A DNA stretch of 51,452 nt from a virus. Where the stretch lies: positions 1-51,452 of the IMG/VR virus record IMGVR_UViG_3300045241_000033. The stretch is one strand, 5' to 3'. The number at the start of each line of letters is the position of its first letter. Position 1 is the stretch's first letter. A program made the position numbers and the translations under genes. The notes under the pieces are model-generated. The model did not search any database and had not been told where the DNA came from. It saw only the letters and a list, made by a program, of their open reading frames with translations. Positions 13,812-19,417 of the stretch are shown here, piece by piece.

Positions 13812-13829
13812 CTCCTTCGTCTGGCGGGG
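13812..13829 (-). promoter_or_regulatory. Start-associated sequence 2
   Basis: Minus strand CCCCGCCAGACGAAGGAG ahead of the ATG at 13802; the AAGGAG part is the ribosome binding site. An inverted repeat (13844-13867) lies just upstream. Confidence 0.65.
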
Positions 13830-13843
13830 ATACAGGACTCCGT

Positions 13844-13867
13844 CCGACGAATCTGATAACTCGTCGG
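13844..13867. promoter_or_regulatory. Inverted repeat between divergent small genes
   Basis: CCGACGA and TCGTCGG, perfect 7 bp arms around ten AT-rich bases, in the gap between a leftward gene (13605-13802) and a rightward pair (13945 onward). A good shape for a protein-binding operator or a hairpin. A TATACA box lies at 13888-13893 on the plus strand. Confidence 0.45.
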
Positions 13868-13944
13868 CTGGATGTTGGAATATCTGCTATACATCGGGCG
13901 TTCTACGAGCTAACCCGCCGCGTAGATGCAACACACGGAGGTCG

Positions 13945-14154
13945 ATGGAAATGCCAGTTAGAACGGTTCGGACTTCGAGCCTGTCCGGGGAGCTGATTCC
14001 GGACGGCACGGGGGCCCGCGTGAGGATCATGTGGACAGACCCTCAGCGGCTCGATATGCGGATGGACTTGTCGGACGAGGAAGCTCTCGCGCTCGCCAGG
14101 GAGTACCGGGCGGACGAGGTCGATCCTCGGCCTGAGCGAAGGGCACGACGATGA
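13945..14154 (+). CDS. Small rightward hypothetical protein
   Basis: 69 residues from the first ATG (MEMPVRTV...), or 67 from the second ATG, which is better spaced from the GGAGG. It has a strand-rich first half (GARVRIMWTD), then an acidic helix with DEEALALAREY. It is one of only two rightward genes inside the long leftward block, and its stop overlaps the next gene as ATGA. The coupling and ribosome binding site support coding. It might be a small antagonist of the leftward operon; no family recognised. Confidence 0.55.
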   Translation: MEMPVRTVRTSSLSGELIPDGTGARVRIMWTDPQRLDMRMDLSDEEALALAREYRADEVDPRPERRARR

Positions 14155-14222
14155 GAGGCGACCTGTGGACCGCGGTCATCATCTTCGTCGCGGTCGCGTG
14201 GTGGATCGGGAGTAAGGTCTAG
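14151..14222 (+). CDS. Tiny membrane peptide
   Basis: 23 residues with one transmembrane helix (TAVIIFVAVAWWIG) after an MRGDLW start. ATG overlaps the preceding stop as ATGA. Its stop overlaps tail-to-tail with the stop of the leftward gene at 14219. Could be a small toxin-like or membrane-anchoring peptide. Short, but the coupling and hydrophobic pattern favour it being real. Confidence 0.5.
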   Translation: MRGDLWTAVIIFVAVAWWIGSKV

Positions 14223-14371
14223 GCCTCGCCCTCGACCTCCTCGCGGACGGCCTGCTGCTCGCGTGCGCTGAGCGGTCGCTCGTTCATGATGTGCTGGCGG
14301 TTCTCGCGTACGTCCGCGGCCTCCAGGGTGACGACGCGCAGGACGCGGCCGTCGATGATGCGGTGTTCCAC
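14219..14371 (-). CDS. Small hypothetical protein behind terminator
   Basis: 50 residues (MEHRIIDGRVLRVVTLEAAD..., then a charged helix). GTG start with GAGGAG in a CCCCGCCAGACGAGAGGAG start-associated sequence, directly downstream of the intrinsic terminator at 14410-14449. It must therefore be expressed by read-through or from a promoter within about 40 bases. Converges with the 14151-14222 gene. Not recognised. Confidence 0.55.
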   Translation of the reverse strand: MEHRIIDGRVLRVVTLEAADVRENRQHIMNERPLSAREQQAVREEVEGEA

Positions 14372-14376
14372 TGTGC

Positions 14377-14394
14377 TCCTCTCGTCTGGCGGGG
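14377..14394 (-). promoter_or_regulatory. Start-associated sequence 3
   Basis: Minus strand CCCCGCCAGACGAGAGGA leading to the GTG at 14371, placed right after a terminator T run. Confidence 0.65.
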
Positions 14395-14409
14395 AATGGC
14401 CGAGGGCAC

Positions 14410-14449
14410 AAAAAAAAAGCGCCCCCAGGCCGTGAGAGGCCCAGGGGCG
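14410..14449 (-). terminator. Intrinsic terminator, leftward
   Basis: On the minus strand a stem of CGCCCC...GGCC / GGCC...GGGGCG is followed by nine T. This is the strongest terminator in the leftward block. It should stop transcripts from the 14.7-19 kb genes. The 14450-14682 stretch beside it contains no ORF I would support. Confidence 0.85.
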
Positions 14450-14682
14450 AAAATGAAAGCGCGCGCAAGCGCGGCGTCACTCACACTCCAAGGCCGAGTA
14501 CGAACGTCGGCTCTAGCTTCCGAGGCACGCGCGCAGGACTTGGGTTCGTCCTTCGCCCTTCGTGTTCGGGTGAATCAGGCCCCGGCCGAGCGGGGACATC
14601 GCCGCAAGCGATGCATGGCCCACCTCGACCTCTCAGTCACGCGGCCCCTCAGCCGCGAGCGCGTACGGTGCGCTAGTCCTTT

Positions 14683-14859
14683 TTACCAGAAGACCGGCTT
14701 CGATTCGATGACCGTCACCTTGCGATGCCACAGGCCTTCGAGCCAGCGCCGGTAGTCCTCGGTGCGGACGAACCGCTCACTCGTGCCGAGCCGTTCCCCA
14801 CACAGGCCCTCGATGCGAACACGCATAAAGAGGCCGGAGCGTCCCTGCTTCTTTGGCAT
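14683..14859 (-). CDS. Small basic hypothetical protein
   Basis: 58 residues, begins MPKKQGRSGLFMRVRIEG and contains a tryptophan-rich second half (RRWLEGLWHRK). Basic; may bind RNA or DNA. The ATG directly abuts the upstream TAG, and the region after its stop leads to the 14410 terminator, so it is the last gene of its transcript. No family recognised. Confidence 0.55.
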   Translation of the reverse strand: MPKKQGRSGLFMRVRIEGLCGERLGTSERFVRTEDYRRWLEGLWHRKVTVIESKPVFW

Positions 14860-15147
14860 CTAGTCCTCCTCGCTGATGATGTGCGTCAAGACTACGCCGC
14901 ACTTGTCCCGCACGATGCGGGTCAGTAGGGACGGAGGTCCGAACACGGCCTGCGAGCAGATGACCAGCTCGCGCGGCGCGTCGGACAGCTCCGCGATGCG
15001 TTGCGCCCGGAACAGCGCGAACGTGTGCGAACCGCGCACGTCCAGCTCGGTGCCGGTCGAATCGAGCACGCGGTAAGCGACCTTGCCCACCGCGCGCTCG
15101 GACTTCACGGTGCGCCCAAGTCGGGCGCGCTGCTTCGCCTTAGCCAT
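14860..15147 (-). CDS. Hypothetical protein
   Basis: 95 residues, basic N-terminus (MAKAKQRARLGRTVK) followed by an alpha/beta region (VAYRVLDSTGTELDVRG, then RELVICSQAVFG). Could be a small nucleic-acid-binding domain, not assignable. ATG lies inside the end of a 26-residue membrane peptide gene (15140-15220), an 8-base overlap. Confidence 0.6.
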   Translation of the reverse strand: MAKAKQRARLGRTVKSERAVGKVAYRVLDSTGTELDVRGSHTFALFRAQRIAELSDAPRELVICSQAVFGPPSLLTRIVRDKCGVVLTHIISEED

Positions 15148-15220
15148 AATGCTGCACCGCTACGAGCGTCCAGATGACGATGAACAGCACTAGCTGCAGC
15201 GTCAGAAGGACGCCCCTCAC
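15140..15220 (-). CDS. Tiny membrane peptide
   Basis: 26 residues that are nearly all one transmembrane helix (VLLTLQLVLFIVIWTLVAV) with a short C-terminal QHYG. GTG start overlaps the upstream stop as GTGA and the end overlaps the next gene, so it is embedded in the operon. Possible membrane-acting early protein. Confidence 0.5.
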   Translation of the reverse strand: MRGVLLTLQLVLFIVIWTLVAVQHYG

Positions 15221-15456
15221 GAGGTCGCACCGTCGAGGCACGCGAGCCACTCGAACGTCGAGGTCGTGTGCTCACGGCACGCCGCGTACACGCGCTCACG
15301 CTCAGCCCTGTCGAGCCGCATGAGGTCGTCCTCGATCAGCGCGAGCCAGTCCCTGTCCTCGCGTTCCAGCCGCTTACGGTGCTGCTGGTCAGCACGAAGC
15401 ACGCGCTTGAACGCGTCGCGGTTGGCGATGGTCTGCTTGCCGTCGGTCTGGATCAT
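15217..15456 (-). CDS. Helical hypothetical protein
   Basis: 79 residues, highly charged and helical (DRDWLALIEDDLMRLDRAERERVY), probably a coiled coil, with two cysteines. ATG coupled as ATGA to the upstream gene; the stop is coupled to the membrane peptide. No function recognised. Confidence 0.6.
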   Translation of the reverse strand: MIQTDGKQTIANRDAFKRVLRADQQHRKRLEREDRDWLALIEDDLMRLDRAERERVYAACREHTTSTFEWLACLDGATS

Positions 15457-15599
15457 GACGCGATCTCCTTGACGAGCACCTCTTTGATGTGGATGTCAGG
15501 GAGCGCCTCGTCCCAACGATGCGGGGCAGGGACGCCCAACGCTTCCCACCACTCGCGGTCGTCGTCCGTCGTCACTTCAAGGATGACGAGCGTGGTCAT
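15453..15599 (-). CDS. Small acidic hypothetical protein
   Basis: 48 residues: a beta strand start (MTTLVILEVTTDDD), a WWEALGVP segment and an amphipathic end. ATG overlaps the HNH gene stop as ATGA and is preceded by a CCCCGCCAGAGAGGAG start-associated sequence that lies inside the HNH coding end. That suggests the HNH gene arrived later and now reads through this leader. Confidence 0.55.
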   Translation of the reverse strand: MTTLVILEVTTDDDREWWEALGVPAPHRWDEALPDIHIKEVLVKEIAS

Positions 15600-16042
15600 A
15601 CGGGTGTCTCCTCTCTGGCGGGGGTGTCATTCACGTCGAGCCCCGGAAGGAACTCGCGCTTTCGTCTTAGCTCGTTATGCCTGTGCCGGTGCTCAGACGC
15701 AGACATCAGCTCTAGGTTCTCGATGCGATTGTCGAGCCGGTCACAGTTCTTGTGGTGAACGTGCTCGTCTGTGCGGAGGGGGCGCTTGAGATGCCGCGCC
15801 ATCACCGCACGGTGCTCCAAGATGTACCGGCGGGTGACCGCCATCTCGGGGAACGGCTCTGCCGAGGCGAGCACAAACGCGTATCCTTGCGTTGCGCTGA
15901 TGTAGCGTCCGCCGCGCCAGTTCTTCCGATTGTGTCCTGCGATGAAGCGCACGGGCCGACCTTTCTTCCAGCCAGCCCGTTTGTCGGTCTTAGTGGCGAT
16001 GGGTGCGGGTAGACCGCACCCGCACTCACAACACTTCGACAC
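15596..16042 (-). CDS. HNH endonuclease with zinc-binding N-terminus
   Basis: 148 residues. N-terminal CCECGCG suggests a zinc-binding or AP2/NUMOD-like lead segment; the core is EHRAVMARHLKRPL, EHVHHKNCDRLDNRIENL, a clear HNH_3 motif. Probable free-standing homing endonuclease. GTG start 17 bases inside the flavoprotein gene. The last ten codons are the start-associated leader of the following gene, which fits insertion of the endonuclease between two older genes. Confidence 0.85.
   Translation of the reverse strand: MSKCCECGCGLPAPIATKTDKRAGWKKGRPVRFIAGHNRKNWRGGRYISATQGYAFVLASAEPFPEMAVTRRYILEHRAVMARHLKRPLRTDEHVHHKNCDRLDNRIENLELMSASEHRHRHNELRRKREFLPGLDVNDTPAREETPV
15607..15623 (-). promoter_or_regulatory. 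Start-associated sequence 4 (inside HNH coding end)
   Basis: Minus strand CCCCGCCAGAGAGGAGA; serves the ATG at 15599 while being translated as the C-terminus of the HNH protein. Confidence 0.6.
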
Positions 16043-17069
16043 GATCCTTCTCCGTCGTCGTGTCGGTCAGACCCGGCAGGTACTCCCGCCGGATCCACTG
16101 GAACGCCTGCGTGCCCTCACCGAACGCAACGGTGATGCCGCCGGTCGCACCGGCCCGTACGTCACCCGCGACGAAGACGCCCGGAATGGACGACTCCTGT
16201 GGGTACGGCGAACGCTCCAGGTACGTGATGCCGTCGTCGCCCGTGTGGTAAAGCGGCCAGTCCTCACGCGGCACGTCGTAGCCTGTGAGGATGTAGCCCT
16301 CGGCGGTCTTGGCCCCGCTGAACCAGCCGGTAGCCGGTACGCCGCCGATGAACACGTAGGTGTGGTCGGGTCGCAGTCCGACCTTGCCCTCGTGCACCGC
16401 GATGGACACGCGGGACAGAGTCTCGTCGCCGTGCGCCGTCGTGATCTCGCCCTGCACCACGGTGATCCACGGCGTCTGATGGCGGGAGCCACGTTCGGCC
16501 GCGAGTCGTTGCCGCAGGTACATGCTTGTGGTCTCGGCGAGCGGGGAACGCGTCAGGATCGTCACTCGACGTGCGCCCTTGTCGGCCAGTGCGAGCGCCA
16601 GCTGCGCGCAGGAGTTTCCTCCTCCGACCAGCATGACGTGCTGACCCGCGTGCTCGTGCAGCGTCGTGGCATCGCACGCGTACTCGACGCCCCGCCCCTC
16701 GTACGGTCGGAGCGCGTCGAGCTTCGGGGTTGTCTCGCCCACAGCGATGATGACGCTGCGTGCGTACAGGTTCCGATCGGCTGTGGCCACCCACAGCTTG
16801 TCACCCATTCGCATGAGCGCGGTGACACGCTGGTCTGTCCACAACTCGGCCCCGAACTTACGAGCCTGCGCCGCGAGACCATCGAACAGCGCAGGCCCAC
16901 TGATGCCCTCGGGGAATCCGGGCACGTTCTCGATGAGCGGGGACTGATACGCCCTACCGCCGAGCGTGCCGGATGCTTCCAGCACGACGACGGACAGGCC
17001 CTCAGATCCCGCCTTGACTGCAGCGGTCAGGCCCGCAGGCCCGCCGCCGATTATGGCGAGGTCGTACAC
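16026..17069 (-). CDS. Thioredoxin-reductase-like FAD/NAD(P) oxidoreductase, CxxC lost
   Basis: 347 residues. FAD-binding GGGPAG at residues 9-14, a central NAD(P) site with VGGGNSCAQLALALAD, and the C-terminal FAD motif VFVAGDVRAGATGG match the two-dinucleotide-domain fold of thioredoxin reductases. The place where the redox CxxC should be reads GVEYACDATT with a single cysteine, so classical disulfide exchange is unlikely; it may reduce a ferredoxin, flavodoxin or quinone-like partner instead. GTG start directly after the upstream gene; HNH gene follows. Unusual cargo for a phage of this size. Fold certain, role uncertain. Confidence 0.8.
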   Translation of the reverse strand: MYDLAIIGGGPAGLTAAVKAGSEGLSVVVLEASGTLGGRAYQSPLIENVPGFPEGISGPALFDGLAAQARKFGAELWTDQRVTALMRMGDKLWVATADRNLYARSVIIAVGETTPKLDALRPYEGRGVEYACDATTLHEHAGQHVMLVGGGNSCAQLALALADKGARRVTILTRSPLAETTSMYLRQRLAAERGSRHQTPWITVVQGEITTAHGDETLSRVSIAVHEGKVGLRPDHTYVFIGGVPATGWFSGAKTAEGYILTGYDVPREDWPLYHTGDDGITYLERSPYPQESSIPGVFVAGDVRAGATGGITVAFGEGTQAFQWIRREYLPGLTDTTTEKDRVEVL

Positions 17070-17071
17070 GG

Positions 17072-17260
17072 TCAGTCCTCGCTCGCGGTTTCCGTGACGA
17101 ATGAGTCGATACCGTCAGGCTCGAAGAGCCACTGGATACTCGTCTCGAAGTTGTTCGCCTTGAGGGTCTTAGCGCCGCCCTCGGCGGCTTCCAGGGACGC
17201 GAAGGGCCCGACTACGTCAGGCCACTCGCTGTCCTGCCACTGTGCAAGCACGACGTACAT
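17072..17260 (-). CDS. Small hypothetical protein
   Basis: 62 residues, MYVVLAQWQDSEWPDVVGPF..., an alpha/beta peptide resembling small actinophage proteins of the 'YVVxxW...GPF' kind. ATG (17258-17260) follows a canonical CCCCGCCAGAAAGGAAGGA start-associated sequence. Ends two bases before the flavoprotein GTG. Function unknown. Confidence 0.6.
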   Translation of the reverse strand: MYVVLAQWQDSEWPDVVGPFASLEAAEGGAKTLKANNFETSIQWLFEPDGIDSFVTETASED

Positions 17261-17263
17261 GTG

Positions 17264-17282
17264 TCCTTCCTTTCTGGCGGGG
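17264..17282 (-). promoter_or_regulatory. Start-associated sequence 5
   Basis: Minus strand CCCCGCCAGAAAGGAAGGA, 3 bases before ATG at 17260. Preceded by a large hairpin at 17297-17344. Confidence 0.7.
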
Positions 17283-17296
17283 ATATGGGTGTAGCA

Positions 17297-17344
17297 GGTT
17301 CTCCCGCGCCCTACCCGCCGCATGGAGTAGGGCACGGCAGAACC
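17297..17344 (-). other. Nested hairpin before start-associated sequence 5
   Basis: GGTTCT pairs with AGAACC and, inside it, GCCCTAC pairs with GTAGGGC. This GC-rich structure fills the gap between the genes at 17380 and 17072. It may terminate, attenuate or protect mRNA ends. Confidence 0.55.
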
Positions 17345-17379
17345 CGCCAGGATTTCTGCCGGTTGCGCGCCGGAGCGCG

Positions 17380-17523
17380 CTACGTCTTGATACCGCCGCG
17401 CCTTGCGATCTCGGCCCAAATCGTCCGCTGGCGCGGACACCATAGGATCGCTCGGTCGTCGGTGAACTTCACGAGCTGTAGCAGCTCGCCGGTCGTGTAC
17501 GCGTCTAGCTCGGCGCGCGTCAT
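17380..17523 (-). CDS. Small hypothetical protein
   Basis: 47 residues, MTRAELDAYTTGELLQLVKF... with two short helices and a WCPRQRTIW segment. ATG coupled as ATGA to the gene before it; followed by the 17297-17344 hairpin, so it ends a coupled trio. Not recognised. Confidence 0.55.
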   Translation of the reverse strand: MTRAELDAYTTGELLQLVKFTDDRAILWCPRQRTIWAEIARRGGIKT

Positions 17524-17645
17524 GACTCGCACTCCACGAAGTCCCAAAACTCAGGCATGTCGGGCGTGATGCGCGGTGGCCCGTCGTAATCGCCGCCGCC
17601 CGGACGTGTGTCCACGTCCTCGGGAAGCTCTACCCAACTAGCCAC
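17520..17645 (-). CDS. Tiny acidic hypothetical protein
   Basis: 41 residues with a proline/glycine-rich centre (RPGGGDYDGPP) and an acidic aromatic end (EFWDFVECES). GTG start overlaps the upstream gene end by 8 bases and its stop is coupled to the next ATG. Probably real because of this coupling; no function. Confidence 0.5.
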   Translation of the reverse strand: MASWVELPEDVDTRPGGGDYDGPPRITPDMPEFWDFVECES

Positions 17646-18060
17646 GGTCGATCACTTCCAGCGCGGATATGTCGCAGAGCGCCGCGTCGATATCGTCGGG
17701 CGTGAACCCAACCGCGAGCAGGTCGTCGCGAAGGTACTCGTCCTCATCCCCCGCGATCTCACGGGGGTAGTCGTCGCCCGAGTCGGACTCGACGCCCCAG
17801 ATTCCGGGCGTGCTTAGGTGGAATACCTCGTCCACGCGGCCGGGCCGCGTAAGTGTGATCTCGGCCGCGAGCCTGATACCGCGCATGTGCCAGTCGCCGC
17901 GCTCGTATGCGTCCAGCCGCTCGGCGTCCTGCGCGCGGTACTTCGCGGCTTCCTCCGGCGGGATGCTCGGCTCGTTGTAGTCCTGGGTCAACCAAGACAA
18001 GTCGGGCGACTCGTCACAGATAGACTCGATGAACACGCGAAGGGATCGCGTCGTAGGCAT
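17638..18060 (-). CDS. Acidic hypothetical protein
   Basis: 140 residues, strongly acidic, especially the C-terminal third (DSGDDYPREIAGDEDEYLRDD). Looks like a small alpha/beta domain. The acidic surface recalls DNA mimics or antirestriction proteins, but that is only a compositional hint. ATG follows CCCCGCCAGAAAGGA and heads a coupled trio of genes. Confidence 0.6.
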   Translation of the reverse strand: MPTTRSLRVFIESICDESPDLSWLTQDYNEPSIPPEEAAKYRAQDAERLDAYERGDWHMRGIRLAAEITLTRPGRVDEVFHLSTPGIWGVESDSGDDYPREIAGDEDEYLRDDLLAVGFTPDDIDAALCDISALEVIDRG

Positions 18061-18065
18061 GGTGT

Positions 18066-18080
18066 TCCTTTCTGGCGGGG
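18066..18080 (-). promoter_or_regulatory. Start-associated sequence 6
   Basis: Minus strand CCCCGCCAGAAAGGA, five bases before the ATG at 18060. Hairpins at 18084-18100 and 18136-18165 lie just upstream. Confidence 0.7.
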
Positions 18081-18083
18081 TTT

Positions 18084-18100
18084 ACCGGCGCTTCGCCGGT
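18084..18100 (-). other. Hairpin before start-associated sequence 6
   Basis: ACCGGCG and CGCCGGT, 7 bp perfect arms around a three-base loop, four bases from the start-associated sequence. Confidence 0.55.
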
Positions 18101-18135
18101 CTGTGATCGTGACACGTTGTCGAGCCAAGGCGGGA

Positions 18136-18165
18136 GAGTGCAGGGCAGATTTTTGCCCCGCACTC
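18136..18165 (-). terminator. Hairpin after 18186 gene
   Basis: GAGTGC / GCACTC with inner GGGCA / TGCCC. On the minus strand the loop is A-rich, and no T run follows, so termination strength is uncertain. Confidence 0.45.
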
Positions 18166-18185
18166 GATGCAACCTTTGGGCGCTT

Positions 18186-18521
18186 TCATTGACCGATGAC
18201 GGCCGCCGACGGCTGGTCGTCCACCGGCCGCTTGCCTTCGGCTTTGAGAATGGCGTCACGCAGTGCGCGCGACGGCTTGAAGATGAGCGACCCGTTAGGG
18301 CCCTGCTCAACCTCACCGAGAAGCTCTCGACCGTAGCCTGCGCTGCCGCGCGTGGCGTGAATACGTACGCTGTCGCTATCGTCTTCGCGCCAGTTGGCGA
18401 CCATCTGAACCTCTGCGCCAACGTGCCAGCCGCGAATGTGCCCGTGTATCCCGGAGCCTATATCGCCCATGCGGGAAGTACCGCCACGGTTGCCCTGAAT
18501 CTCTGCGTAGAAACGTGCCAT
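18186..18521 (-). CDS. MARFY-type conserved actinobacterial/actinophage protein
   Basis: 111 residues. The opening MARFYAEIQGNRGGTSRMGD and the following IHGHIRGWHVG pattern belong to a small protein family I recognise from actinophages and actinobacterial plasmids and integrative elements; its function is not known to me. The domain looks like a compact beta barrel of about 70 residues, followed by a basic tail. ATG follows a CCCCGCCAGAAAGGA sequence with an added CA repeat spacer. Confidence 0.75.
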   Translation of the reverse strand: MARFYAEIQGNRGGTSRMGDIGSGIHGHIRGWHVGAEVQMVANWREDDSDSVRIHATRGSAGYGRELLGEVEQGPNGSLIFKPSRALRDAILKAEGKRPVDDQPSAAVIGQ

Positions 18522-18533
18522 GGTGTGTGTGTG

Positions 18534-18548
18534 TCCTTTCTGGCGGGG
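18534..18548 (-). promoter_or_regulatory. Start-associated sequence 7
   Basis: Minus strand CCCCGCCAGAAAGGA, then a longer CA-rich spacer to the ATG at 18521. Confidence 0.7.
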
Positions 18549-18574
18549 TAGAGCGTTAGGAGCCGCTCCGGGAT

Positions 18575-18604
18575 GCTCCGGTCTGAGCCGGAGTCACCCG
18601 CAAC
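18575..18604 (-). repeat. Intergenic hairpin repeat A
   Basis: Contains CTCCGG...CCGGAG and an outer GAGCGTT...AACGCTC pairing. Closely similar to repeat B at 18800-18828, so both look copied from one hairpin unit that precedes start-associated sequences. Confidence 0.65.
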
Positions 18605-18619
18605 GCTCACCGCGCTTCG

Positions 18620-18724
18620 TTAGAGGATTGCCGCAGCGCGCAGGATTAGCTGGGCGATATCAGCGGCTAGCGCGAACGCCACGCAAGCGACCGCGAGCAG
18701 GAATAGTCCGAAGGTGCCGGTCAT
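18620..18724 (-). CDS. Tiny membrane peptide
   Basis: 34 residues, almost entirely hydrophobic (TFGLFLLAVACVAFALAA, then LILRAAAIL), with one transmembrane helix. ATG (18722-18724) follows a canonical CCCCGCCAGAAAGGA start-associated sequence. That it owns a full hairpin-plus-leader cassette is the best evidence that it is expressed. Confidence 0.6.
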   Translation of the reverse strand: MTGTFGLFLLAVACVAFALAADIAQLILRAAAIL

Positions 18725-18730
18725 GGTGTG

Positions 18731-18745
18731 TCCTTTCTGGCGGGG
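18731..18745 (-). promoter_or_regulatory. Start-associated sequence 8
   Basis: Minus strand CCCCGCCAGAAAGGA before the ATG of the 34-residue membrane peptide. Confidence 0.7.
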
Positions 18746-18799
18746 AACAGGTGGAGCGGCCTACTTGGACTTAGGCGTCCCTTTCAACCGCTCCGCGCC

Positions 18800-18828
18800 G
18801 CTCCGGTCAGGCCGGAGTCGGGCGCAAC
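18800..18828 (-). repeat. Intergenic hairpin repeat B
   Basis: CTCCGG...CCGGAG hairpin with flanks matching repeat A (18575-18604), between the genes at 18832 and 18620. Confidence 0.65.
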
Positions 18829-18831
18829 GGT

Positions 18832-19014
18832 CTAGCTACCTGCGAGCAGGACGCACAGGACGCGCGTCCGGTCGATGTCCTCGGCTACTTGCCAAACCTC
18901 GTAGCCTTCGCTCGGCCCAGCGTTCGCCTCGATGTAGTCGAGGGCGTCGTCATAGCTGCGATGCAGAGGGCTGCGCTCGTCGCGCGGATCAGCGGTGAAA
19001 ACGACTTCGTACAT
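18832..19014 (-). CDS. Small hypothetical protein, first gene of leftward block
   Basis: 60 residues, MYEVVFTADPRDERSPLHRS..., alternating strands and a helix (DDALDYIEAN) with a YEVWQV strand. Small alpha/beta protein, not recognised. First gene downstream of the leftward promoter candidate at 19355-19382, after a structured leader of about 330 bases; ATG follows a start-associated sequence with GGAGG. Confidence 0.6.
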   Translation of the reverse strand: MYEVVFTADPRDERSPLHRSYDDALDYIEANAGPSEGYEVWQVAEDIDRTRVLCVLLAGS

Positions 19015-19020
19015 GGTGCC

Positions 19021-19035
19021 TCCATTCTGGCGGGT
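19021..19035 (-). promoter_or_regulatory. Start-associated sequence 9
   Basis: Minus strand ACCCGCCAGAATGGA before the ATG at 19014; slightly diverged member of the series. Confidence 0.6.
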
Positions 19036-19044
19036 GAAGTGACC

Positions 19045-19173
19045 TTAGAGCGGCCGGGGTTTCGTACGGGGGAGGATCGCTCCAGGCAGCGCAGGCATAG
19101 CGCAACAGAGCGTTACCTATGGCGTACCCTCGGCAGGATCCGTATCCCTCGGGAACGTCCCTAGCCGCTCTAA
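19045..19173 (-). other. Leader closed by long-range inverted repeat
   Basis: TTAGAGCGGC (19045-19054) is the exact reverse complement of GCCGCTCTAA (19164-19173). If transcribed leftward from 19.35 kb, the leader would form a closed domain of about 129 bases just before the first gene. Candidate attenuator or regulatory leader. Confidence 0.4.
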
Positions 19174-19354
19174 TCTCACTTCGTCGTATCTCGGGCATCG
19201 TCCCCTAGTTTCCTCTTGCCGCACGCTTCTCTCGTGCCGGGCTATGAGTCGGCCGGACTACTTAGTTTCCCTCATCCCGTCCGCTTCGCTCCTGCTGTAC
19301 CGACCTACCATCTCTGGCGGACTCGGCCTCGGCCTCTGCATTCGGTATGGCCTC

Positions 19355-19382
19355 AATCTAGCAGCTGTACAGCCGCCGTCAA
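19355..19382 (-). promoter_or_regulatory. Leftward promoter candidate
   Basis: Minus strand TTGACG, 16-base spacer, TAGATT: close to a vegetative sigma-70 promoter. It faces the leftward operon. The spacer contains the CTGTACAG palindrome. Confidence 0.6.
19364..19373. promoter_or_regulatory. CTGTACAG operator candidate in leftward promoter
   Basis: GCTGTACAGC, a 10-base palindrome between the -35 and -10 boxes. Same core as at 12078-12085 and 45460-45467. Confidence 0.45.
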
Positions 19383-19388
19383 GGGGTC

Positions 19389-19417
19389 TGGACAGTTCCG
19401 TACAGACTCTTTACATC
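19389..19417 (+). promoter_or_regulatory. Weak rightward promoter candidate
   Basis: TGGACA, 17 bases, TACATC on the plus strand, back to back with the leftward promoter. Confidence 0.35.

Noticed and set aside
15930-17294. 454-codon rightward open frame
   Set aside because: It lies antisense to the flavoprotein gene, lacks a ribosome binding site and has an arginine/valine-rich non-protein-like composition typical of GC-rich shadow frames.
18989-19198. 69-codon leftward frame overlapping the first early gene
   Set aside because: Weak GGGG before ATG, but it overlaps the better supported gene by 26 bases and passes through the paired leader.
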